8,655 nucleotides of DNA, taken from positions 1-8,655 of the forward strand of contig CAZAED010000038.1 in the NCBI GenBank assembly GCA_964484145.1. The letters are read 5' to 3'. The notes under the pieces were generated by a model that was not told where the DNA came from, made no database searches, and saw only the letters and a program-made list of their open reading frames with translations. Position numbers and translations under genes: made by a program. This DNA is from JAEUSF01 sp964484145 (GTDB taxonomy: Bacteria; Patescibacteriota; Doudnabacteria; UBA920). Positions 1-6,069 of the stretch are shown one piece after another (the first letter of the stretch is position 1; every line of letters begins with the position of its first letter).

Positions 1-41
1 CCATAACGTTAACTTAACTATATCAAATTTATATGGCCAAT

Positions 42-73
42 ACAAAACCCCGCCTCTCGCAAGAGGCGGGGTT
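42..73 (-). terminator. Strong intrinsic terminator of the surface-protein operon
   Basis: A perfect 12-bp GC-rich stem (AACCCCGCCTCT / AGAGGCGGGGTT) encloses a four-base loop. On the minus strand it is followed by TTTTGTATT. It lies about 75 bases after the stop of the giant surface gene. Read on the plus strand, the bases after the stem (AATTATGTCAATTTTATTTT) are a poorer U-tract, so it could work in both directions but fits the minus strand best. Confidence 0.85.
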
Positions 74-92
74 AATTATGTCAATTTTATTT

Positions 93-107
93 TCCACCAA
101 AGGCGGA
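93..107 (-). repeat. Small hairpin between the stop codon and the terminator
   Basis: On the minus strand TCCGCC-TTT-GGTGGA forms a six-pair stem with one G-U pair and a three-base loop. The flanking CCCGGGTAGATCC is also GC-rich against an A/T background. It lacks a following U-run, so it is not a terminator itself. It may be a dispersed genomic repeat or a 3'-end stabilising structure. Confidence 0.4.
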
Positions 108-148
108 TCTACCCGGGCATAAAATTTTCTTAAATTATAACAATTGTT

Positions 149-3100
149 TTATGGAGCCGCTCCACCCCCGCCGCCACCTTCGCCACCTCCCGTCTGACCG
201 CCTCCGCCTCCGCCTTGGCAAACAAGATCATCCGGCGGGCATGGCGGTGGACCCCCAGGCCCACCCGGACCGCCTCCACCAAAACCTCCGCCTCCCTGCT
301 GGTTGCCGCCTCCGCCGCCGCCTAATGGGTCATCGGGAGGTGGCGGTGGTGGACCACCAGCATTACCGCCTCCGCCTCCGCCAAATTTAATAAAATTCCA
401 ACAAGGACCGTTATTTCCAAAGTCTCTAGCCTCTAAAGTTACAAAAGGATTGTTGGTCCCTAAAGCACAGCCAGCGTCCGCAATCCCGGCAAAATTAAAC
501 ATGCTGGTATTTAAAAGCTTGATAAACCATTTTGACAGAGGAATGGTAGACATTATTTTATTAATCATGCCCGGCTGTCCGTGCAATAGAAAATGATTTT
601 CAACAAGCAAATTTTCACCTTCGGTTATTTTTACAGTTTTATCGGGTATATCTATTCTTAAATTATAAAAAGATCCGGTAGATGAAGTCCCCATTCCTGA
701 AATGGTTGTAGTTAGCCAAGGCGAAAGCAAAACTACTTCGCCATTATTATGGTTAAATTTTCCGCTGCCGCTTCTGGTAATATCATTAGCCACGCGAAGG
801 CTGCCGGAAGTTGAGGTAGCTACGCCGCCTGAAACCGAAAAGCTTCCGTCAAAAGTAAGCTGGCCGCTGCCGCCATTAAAAGTTCCTTCTGATTGGTTAA
901 AAGCTACTGCATTTAAATTACCGCCTGGCGAAAAACTAGCTGTAGTTGTTGCCAGACGCAAAACATTTACTGGCCAGGTTAAAGTTAGCTGGCTAGTAGT
1001 TGCGGTAAACCCTATATCAAGGTCCGAGCAAGCGCTGCCTGTATCGTTGTCGCAGGCTGCCAAAGAGGCATTAGTTAAAGTTGAACTGTTTTTACTATCC
1101 AATAAAACACGATTTTTGAATATAGACAAATTAGTACAATTGCCCCCGCTACAGCCGCTGCCGTAATCAAAAACCAAAGTTCCCTGGTCACCACCGTCCG
1201 TATTAAGCCATAAAGTTAAAATATTACCGTTAGAAGGCTGGGTTACTGAACTAAAGCTAAAGGCTCCGGTTACCGCGGTTGAGGTTGCGCTATAAGCAGC
1301 CGTGCCATTTACCGCTAATTTTATTGGAGTTTCGCTTACCAATGGAGAACTTTCATTAACGCCATACACAACCCCGGAAACAGTTATGGTAGAGGAAGGA
1401 GGCGGGTTTAAGTCCACCCAAGCAAGACTGACTAAAGCAAAATCCCATGATGCTTTATTGTTTACCCCACTGTTTCCCGAAGTACTAGTCCTTAACTTTA
1501 AATTCATTTTGTTATTGTAAGTGTCAATATAATCCTCAGGGTTGTTTAAAACGCCATACGCGGTAATGGCTAGTGCTGTTATTGAATCGCTGGTCGTGGT
1601 AGCGCCGGTTGTGGAGACAGCACCAACTGTAACCCAGCCTCCAACCTGAGTTGCGTTATACCCGGCGTGGTCTTTTAATGCCGGGGTGACTAAATGGTCG
1701 GGATTTGTGCTGTTTGCGCCTCCGTCATACCTCATGGCAAAATGAATGGCTGCAGGCATAGCATTGCTCGGCATGGTAACGGCAAAATTTATGTTAGATG
1801 AGGCGCCTTCTTCCACTGTTGTTGAATGGGTAGTATCAAACGCGTAAATAGAATTTGCTAATCCCGTGCCTGCCGCAGCGCTTTCGTCTTCGGCAAAATT
1901 AACAAAATAACTATTTGTTCCTGTTTGGTCTATATTTCTGGTATTCGCGCAGTCGGTGGCTGTGCCGGTTCCCAATGTCACTTGGCAATCATTTGAGTCA
2001 GTATTAGTTGTACCGACAATGATATAAACATAGTCAAACCTGAGCCTTTGTGTTCCGTTAGAAAGACCTCGCCAGCCAACTCGTATTTCTCCGCCTGAAG
2101 CGCCGGTAGACAAATAATCGTTAATACTTACATTATTTTTCGCCCAAGAAGCTGTTGCGTCTGTGGCGCTGCATGCGATGCTGGCTGTAGTTAAGTCTTC
2201 CCAGGACGAAGAAGCAAAATTGTAAATTTTTGGCCTGTGGTTGATTCCGGTTGTGTTGCAGGCGTACTCAGCTTTTACATATATCGTATTCATTCCGGTG
2301 TAAGTTTTAACATTTTTAAATGCCCAATAAAAATCCGCGACTGATCCTGCCGTACCGGGAACTTCAAAATACTGTGTATCGCCTGCTGTTACAGACTGCT
2401 GCGCCGACGAGGTATTCCCGATTACTAAAGTACTCGTATAAGTACCGCTGGCAACCCCGCTGCCCAAATTGGTAAAACCACCTGGGTGATACACGCTGTC
2501 TGTTAAAGCCATAACCCTCAAAAAATCTACCGCAACTGCGGAAAGAGTATTTACCGTGGAATACAACCTTATTAGAACACGCTTATTTGAATCGCCGGAA
2601 ACAAAATTACTTAAGGGGGTATTAATAGTAGAGAGCGTTGCCGACGTCCCTGTAGCAAAATACCCGTCGTAAATATGCCACTGCAATGCCGCAGGACTAG
2701 CGCTCGTAAAATTCACGTCAGTATTAGTTACAGTTTTTGTATTAAGAGTTCTCCAGCCCCCTACCGTACAATTGCTGTCTGCCCCGTTATTAACATCTGT
2801 TGAAGAAACCCAGTCACAAATTTGAAATTTAATATTGGGAACCGTTGCGTCAATATCTACATCAGCTTGAATTAATAATTTATTGGCGTTATTTAATTCA
2901 ACATTGTCAATCCTAAGCTGCATGTCTATGCCGCCAGCGGTTGAAGACGCCATCCAATGTGCGCTATCATCGGTCAGTGCTCCTCTCCAAGAACCAAGAT
3001 TAATGCCTTCTGTAGAAACCGCCACGGCAGAATTAACCTGAAGTTCCGTACCAACTGCCAAATTCCCCCCGGTAGGCAAAAACTGAAAGGTTTCCGTAGG

Positions 3101-4885
3101 CTGGCTGCTTTCTATCCACTGAAGCGACACCATGGCAAAATCCCAGTTGGTAGTGGTGTTGGTAGCGGCAGTACCCGAAGCCGTAGGCCTAAGCCTCATA
3201 TTCATTTTATTGCTAACCGTATTTACAAATGTATGAGGGTTATTTTGGTAACCGTAAAGGGCGGTAGTCATTGTTGTTAAAGAGTCGGTAAAAACCTGGG
3301 TTGCGCTGTTTGAAGTAGCTCCTACTAAAACCCAACCGCCCACCGCCGCAGTAAGTCCGCTATAATCTTTTATTGTAGGCTGAACAGTTAAGGCGGTTGC
3401 TCCGGCCGTACCGGCAGCGTGCCTGGAGGCATAATGTATACCGGCCACCTGCATATTGCTGGAAAGTGTTACGGGAAAGTCTATATTGGAAGAAGTTGAC
3501 TCTTCAACCGTCGTATCGTGGTCTACGTCAGTATAATAAATAGAGTTAGCTTCGCCTGTACCTGCCGTAGCGCTTTCATCTTCTGCTGGGTTTGCAAAAA
3601 CAGCCGGAGTAGATGTAGAAGTATCCATATCACGGGTATACTGACAGTTAGTAGCAGTGCCCGTGCCCATGGTAATTTGGCATTGCGAAGTGTCCGCGTT
3701 TACGCTACCCACCATTACAAATACATAGTCCCACCTTACGCCAACAGTAGCACTGTTGCCACTACCCTCGAGCTTTACCCTCATAGTCCCGCCGCTTGCT
3801 CCGGTTGAAAGATAGTTATTAATACTTATATTGCCCTTAGCCCAGGCGCCAACTGTATCTGTTGCGCTGCAAGCTATAGTTGCGGTTGTAAGTGCTTCCC
3901 AGGAACTGGAATTAAAATTCCAAACATAGGGAGCCACATTAATGCCAGTGGTACTGCAACCAAACTCTCCCCTGACCATAAAGGCATTCATTCCCGTATA
4001 GGTCCTAACATCTTTAAACTCCAAATAAAAGCTGGGTTTTTGAGAAACTGTACCGGTGGCCGATATATATATACCGTCACTGCCCACAGAGGTAGTCATT
4101 GTAAGCTGTCCAGTAGCATTGTTGCCAACACCCTGGGCATTGGCATAGTAACCGGTTGGTGTACTGCTTGCTAAATTTACAAAACCTGCCGGCCAGTAAA
4201 CACTGTCTATAATTGTGGTTACACGCAAAAAATCTACGTCTACCCGAGACGTAGTATTGGTAGTTGCAAAATATCTTATTAAGACCCTTTTGGTGGAATC
4301 GCTTTTTACAAAATTGCTTAAAGGCGTATTTATGCCGACGCCTCCTGCAGTAGTAGAAGTAGCCCAATAACCGTTATAAATATGCCACTGCAACTGGTCA
4401 GAAGCAGTGTCTGTATAGTTGACGTCTGTCCCGTTGTTGGTTTTTGTATTTAAGCTCCTCCATCCCCCGCCGGTGCACTGAGCATCGGCTGCCGCATTTA
4501 CGTCGGTAGAGTTTACCCAATCGCAAATTTGAAACTTTAACTGAGGAACGGTGGCATCCAAATCCACTTCGGTTTGGATAAGCATTTTATTGGCGTTATT
4601 TAACTCTACTCCGTCAACATGCAACTGCATGTTTATGCCGGTAGCGGTAGAAGAAGCTGTCCAGTGCAGGTTGTCGTCCGCCAAGGTTCCGCGCCAAGAA
4701 CCAAGATTGGTTCCCTGGACATCGGTAGTAGTGGCGGTATTGATTTGTAATTCCGTACCAAGCACTAAATTTCCGCCGGTTGGTGTATATTGATACCTTG
4801 CTGCTTGTGCATTTTTAGGTATAAAAAACCAAATTGCAAAAAGAATTAACGGTATATAAATTTTTGTTTGTATTTTTATAGGCAT
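149..4885 (-). CDS. Giant secreted surface protein with duplicated six-cysteine beta-rich unit and Gly/Pro-rich tail
   Basis: Encodes 1578 residues; I do not recognise a named family. Residues 1-28 form a signal peptide with a Lys-rich start, a hydrophobic core (about 9-23) and an AQA|A cleavage site, so the protein is exported. Residues about 31-592 and 600-1158 are two copies of one unit with a 569-residue period; 87 of the first 128 aligned residues are identical by eye. Each copy holds six cysteines at matching places. Each seems to hold three beta-sandwich-like modules, each ending in a hydrophobic strand around Asp-Phe/Tyr (D218-F219, W385-D386-Y387 and W581-D582-F583 in copy 1). Residues about 1166-1245 resemble a small carboxypeptidase-regulatory-like beta-domain (ITVSGVVYG start). 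Residues 1310-1440 resemble haemagglutinin-type 'FNHNNGEVVLL...TISG...FYNLRI' repeats. Residues 1502-1578 are Gly/Pro-rich. No LPXTG or other sorting motif is seen. Its ATG lies two bases after the hydrolase stop, with no clear Shine-Dalgarno. A role in surface adhesion or coat is inferred. Confidence 0.93.
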   Translation of the reverse strand: MPIKIQTKIYIPLILFAIWFFIPKNAQAARYQYTPTGGNLVLGTELQINTATTTDVQGTNLGSWRGTLADDNLHWTASSTATGINMQLHVDGVELNNANKMLIQTEVDLDATVPQLKFQICDWVNSTDVNAAADAQCTGGGWRSLNTKTNNGTDVNYTDTASDQLQWHIYNGYWATSTTAGGVGINTPLSNFVKSDSTKRVLIRYFATTNTTSRVDVDFLRVTTIIDSVYWPAGFVNLASSTPTGYYANAQGVGNNATGQLTMTTSVGSDGIYISATGTVSQKPSFYLEFKDVRTYTGMNAFMVRGEFGCSTTGINVAPYVWNFNSSSWEALTTATIACSATDTVGAWAKGNISINNYLSTGASGGTMRVKLEGSGNSATVGVRWDYVFVMVGSVNADTSQCQITMGTGTATNCQYTRDMDTSTSTPAVFANPAEDESATAGTGEANSIYYTDVDHDTTVEESTSSNIDFPVTLSSNMQVAGIHYASRHAAGTAGATALTVQPTIKDYSGLTAAVGGWVLVGATSNSATQVFTDSLTTMTTALYGYQNNPHTFVNTVSNKMNMRLRPTASGTAATNTTTNWDFAMVSLQWIESSQPTETFQFLPTGGNLAVGTELQVNSAVAVSTEGINLGSWRGALTDDSAHWMASSTAGGIDMQLRIDNVELNNANKLLIQADVDIDATVPNIKFQICDWVSSTDVNNGADSNCTVGGWRTLNTKTVTNTDVNFTSASPAALQWHIYDGYFATGTSATLSTINTPLSNFVSGDSNKRVLIRLYSTVNTLSAVAVDFLRVMALTDSVYHPGGFTNLGSGVASGTYTSTLVIGNTSSAQQSVTAGDTQYFEVPGTAGSVADFYWAFKNVKTYTGMNTIYVKAEYACNTTGINHRPKIYNFASSSWEDLTTASIACSATDATASWAKNNVSINDYLSTGASGGEIRVGWRGLSNGTQRLRFDYVYIIVGTTNTDSNDCQVTLGTGTATDCANTRNIDQTGTNSYFVNFAEDESAAAGTGLANSIYAFDTTHSTTVEEGASSNINFAVTMPSNAMPAAIHFAMRYDGGANSTNPDHLVTPALKDHAGYNATQVGGWVTVGAVSTTGATTTSDSITALAITAYGVLNNPEDYIDTYNNKMNLKLRTSTSGNSGVNNKASWDFALVSLAWVDLNPPPSSTITVSGVVYGVNESSPLVSETPIKLAVNGTAAYSATSTAVTGAFSFSSVTQPSNGNILTLWLNTDGGDQGTLVFDYGSGCSGGNCTNLSIFKNRVLLDSKNSSTLTNASLAACDNDTGSACSDLDIGFTATTSQLTLTWPVNVLRLATTTASFSPGGNLNAVAFNQSEGTFNGGSGQLTFDGSFSVSGGVATSTSGSLRVANDITRSGSGKFNHNNGEVVLLSPWLTTTISGMGTSSTGSFYNLRIDIPDKTVKITEGENLLVENHFLLHGQPGMINKIMSTIPLSKWFIKLLNTSMFNFAGIADAGCALGTNNPFVTLEARDFGNNGPCWNFIKFGGGGGGNAGGPPPPPPDDPLGGGGGGNQQGGGGFGGGGPGGPGGPPPCPPDDLVCQGGGGGGQTGGGEGGGGGGAAP
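152..382 (-). repeat. Low-complexity Gly/Pro tail coding segment (residues 1502-1578)
   Basis: The last 77 residues contain 41 Gly and 15 Pro, in runs of up to six of each, broken by DD, NQQ, a Phe and an Asp-Asp-Leu-Val stretch between two cysteines (CPPDDLVC). The DNA is far more GC-rich than the rest of the window. Gly codons (GGN) and Pro codons (CCN) are complementary, so the mRNA can fold back locally, for example at GGTGG-T-CCACC near positions 346-356. The tail is probably a disordered linker or surface-attachment segment; its role is unknown. Confidence 0.9.
1412..3088 (-). repeat. Copy 2 of the long coding repeat (residues 600-1158)
   Basis: This second copy begins FQFLPTGGNL and ends WDFALVSLAWVD, followed by a Pro-rich joint (NPPPSS). 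All six cysteines of copy 1 are kept, in FQIC, SNC, YAC, IAC, NDC and TDC contexts. The two copies have clearly diverged, so the duplication is old or has been under diversifying selection. Which of these applies cannot be told from one window. Confidence 0.92.
3110..4795 (-). repeat. Copy 1 of the long coding repeat (residues 31-592)
   Basis: This is the first of two in-frame coding repeats, beginning YQYTPTGGNL and ending near WDFAMVSLQWIE. It shares the motifs LGSWRG, VELNNANK, KFQICDW, GWR-LNTKT, LQWHIY, YTGMN, STGASGG and WDF with copy 2. Cysteines fall in FQIC, AQC, FGC, IAC, SQC and TNC contexts. The offset to copy 2 is 569 codons at the start and 566 codons at the end, so only a few residues have been gained or lost. 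Confidence 0.92.
4802..4885 (-). other. Sec signal peptide of the giant surface protein
   Basis: Residues 1-28 have Lys at 4 and 8, a hydrophobic run IYIPLILFAIWFFIP at 9-23, and a polar end reading KNAQA. The A-Q-A triplet fits signal peptidase I cleavage after residue 28. There is no lipobox cysteine, so a lipoprotein is unlikely. The mature chain starts directly with the first repeat unit. Confidence 0.85.
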
Positions 4886-4890
4886 GCTTA
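4883..4890 (-). promoter_or_regulatory. Stop-start junction TAA-GC-ATG, likely translational coupling
   Basis: The hydrolase stop codon and the start codon of the surface protein are two bases apart. The 20 bases before the ATG are almost pure A/T with no purine-rich Shine-Dalgarno. Ribosomes that finish the hydrolase could restart here, tying the amount of surface protein to that of the hydrolase. Coupling is inferred from spacing only. Confidence 0.6.
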
Positions 4891-5877
4891 TTTATTTTTT
4901 ATATACTCAAAAGTTTTTTTGGAAATTTCCTGCATTATGCCTTTGGCGTATTCTTTGCCGGCTTTGTCCTTATAAGCGCTTGGCTCCAGCATAACAGACA
5001 AAATATAAGGACGGCTGTCAAAGTAAACTATGCCGGAATCCGAATAAACGTTTAATTTGGTATTTTCTCCCTGCTTGTGGCTAAACATTACTTCCTTTGG
5101 TATTCCTAAATTCAAAAATTCTACAAAATGGTTTTGACTTAGCAGCTTTAAAAGTTTTTGGGAATTTTCCTGGTTTAAGTAAGAAGCGGTGTAAAGTACC
5201 CTAAAAAGTCTAGAGTATTCTTTGGCGCTAACTTTGCCCTGGTCTTCAAACAACTCCCCTAAACCAACCTCTTCTGCCATTGCCTCACGTTCTTCCAGGC
5301 TAGTGTTTCTTTTTATAATTCTGTAAGCCGTATTGTCAGAATTTATAAGCATTTCAACAATAAGCTTCCAAACCTCAAAACGGACATTGCTTCCTTCTTT
5401 GTACAAACTGCCGCTTCCGCTGTTTACATTTTCATCTAGCGCCTCAAGCATATCTGTCTCCTTCCAAAGCCCCTCTTCAACTTTTTTCATTGCCAGCATG
5501 GCAAGAGGAAGCTTTGCCAAAGAAACGGGCCAGACTTTTTCGTCTTTATTGACCGAAATGTTAGCGCCGGTATTTAAAAACTCAAAATAAATGGAGATTT
5601 TTGTAGAAGAAGCCTCTCTTACGGCAAGGGTGTTCAAATATTCACGCAGAGGCTGGATGTTGGTTATGGCGTCTTTTTGTTCAAGCAAATTACGGGTAGG
5701 ATCCAACAAAGAATATCTGTTGAGTTTTTCTTCAAAAGAATGCTGTAAGGAGCCTTTTTTAAGGTTTGCTAAAAAAAACCAAACAACCAAAATACCCAGT
5801 AAAAAAGCTGCAAAACACAAAAATTTGTACTTTTTTTTGTACGCTAAAAATTTCTGTTCTTGTTGACTTAAGCCCAT
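4888..5877 (-). CDS. Membrane-anchored serine hydrolase, class A beta-lactamase / D,D-peptidase fold
   Basis: Encodes 329 residues. A Lys-rich stretch (9-18) precedes one membrane segment at about 19-37, which should place the rest outside the membrane. Three catalytic motifs of penicillin-recognising serine enzymes are visible: S119-L-A-K122 (nucleophile and general base), S180-D-N182, and H267-K-Q-G270 followed by 'SDSGIVYFDSRPYILSVML', the usual strand after the KTG box. S119 to S180 is 61 residues, close to the 60 of class A beta-lactamases. S180 to K268 is 88 residues rather than about 104, and the segment that should carry the Omega-loop Glu166 is short, with no ExxLN motif. A D,D-carboxypeptidase or endopeptidase acting on peptidoglycan is therefore more likely than a true beta-lactamase; this is an inference. 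The ATG at 5877 is preceded by AGGA at a good distance. The stop sits two bases before the giant surface gene, so the two are probably co-translated. Confidence 0.9.
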   Translation of the reverse strand: MGLSQQEQKFLAYKKKYKFLCFAAFLLGILVVWFFLANLKKGSLQHSFEEKLNRYSLLDPTRNLLEQKDAITNIQPLREYLNTLAVREASSTKISIYFEFLNTGANISVNKDEKVWPVSLAKLPLAMLAMKKVEEGLWKETDMLEALDENVNSGSGSLYKEGSNVRFEVWKLIVEMLINSDNTAYRIIKRNTSLEEREAMAEEVGLGELFEDQGKVSAKEYSRLFRVLYTASYLNQENSQKLLKLLSQNHFVEFLNLGIPKEVMFSHKQGENTKLNVYSDSGIVYFDSRPYILSVMLEPSAYKDKAGKEYAKGIMQEISKKTFEYIKNK

Positions 5878-5885
5878 AAACTTAT

Positions 5886-5889
5886 TCCT
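5886..5889 (-). promoter_or_regulatory. Shine-Dalgarno site of the serine hydrolase
   Basis: AGGA on the minus strand is followed by eight bases and then the ATG at 5877-5875. It supports this start. The downstream surface gene has no comparable site. Confidence 0.7.
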
Positions 5890-5915
5890 ATATTTTGTTG
5901 TGCTTTTGTTTTTAT

Positions 5916-5928
5916 TTCTAATTTAGAA
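5916..5928. promoter_or_regulatory. Palindrome just after the predicted transcription start, possible operator
   Basis: TTCTAA-T-TTAGAA is a perfect 13-base inverted repeat around a single central base. It lies about 8 to 20 bases inside the predicted transcript. The position suits a repressor site, but the AT-rich background makes chance palindromes common. Confidence 0.3.
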
Positions 5929-5942
5929 GAAATATTACTTAT

Positions 5943-5971
5943 ATTATAGCACAACCAATTAATTTTGTAAA
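5943..5971 (-). promoter_or_regulatory. Near-consensus extended -10 sigma70-type promoter for the hydrolase/surface-protein operon
   Basis: The -35 box TTTACA (5966-5971, five of six consensus bases) and a perfect -10 box TATAAT (5943-5948) are separated by exactly 17 bases. TGC directly precedes the -10, giving an extended -10 element. The start point should be near 5936, leaving a leader of about 60 bases before the ATG at 5877. A/T-rich DNA upstream of the -35 could act as an UP element. This is the only convincing promoter seen in the window. Confidence 0.82.
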
Positions 5972-5972
5972 G

Positions 5973-5996
5973 TATTAAATTATTAATCTTTTAATA
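5973..5996. repeat. AT-rich inverted repeat directly upstream of the -35 box
   Basis: Arms TATTAAA (5973-5979) and TTTAATA (5990-5996) flank a ten-base centre, ending one base from the -35 box. It could be a regulator site or simply part of an A/T-rich UP-like region. Confidence 0.3.
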
Positions 5997-6012
5997 TTTT
6001 ATTTATTTTTCG

Positions 6013-6056
6013 AAAAAAATCAATTATGACCACCTAAACATTTACTCATACAATTG
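6013..6056 (-). terminator. Possible weak terminator of the fibre gene
   Basis: On the minus strand, after the fibre stop codon, CAATTGTATGA can pair with TCATAATTG around a long loop (two four-pair blocks with an internal bulge). Seven T residues follow at 6019-6013. The stem is A/T-rich and weak. A second small structure, ATTTTT-TTCG-AAAAAT, overlaps the T-run. Termination here would separate the fibre gene from the hydrolase promoter, but read-through is possible. Confidence 0.4.
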
Positions 6057-6069
6057 CATTGCTTAATAT

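Noticed and set aside
8..45. Possible minus-strand promoter after the terminator (TTGTAT, 17 bases, TATAGT)
   Set aside because: The -35 matches only three of six bases and overlaps the terminator tail; the gene it might serve is outside the window.
151..1520. Several plus-strand open frames opposite the giant surface gene (for example 151-390, 303-596, 702-1166, 1302-1520)
   Set aside because: They lie wholly inside a long, repeat-supported minus-strand gene, have no ribosome sites, and their Pro/Arg/Leu-rich products are what the complementary strand of Gly/Ser/Thr codons gives.
2957..4793. Plus-strand frames at 2957-3280, 3518-3808 and 4551-4793, and a minus-strand frame at 4077-4367
   Set aside because: All are overlaps of the repeat copies in other frames with no domain, signal peptide or start signal.
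1412..4795. Diversity-generating retroelement or CRISPR-like explanation for the repeats
   Set aside because: There is no reverse transcriptase or short template repeat, and the repeats are long coding duplications rather than regularly spaced short units.
5333..5866. Two abutting plus-strand frames opposite the serine hydrolase
   Set aside because: The minus strand here has intact catalytic motifs and an anchor; the plus frames show nothing recognisable.
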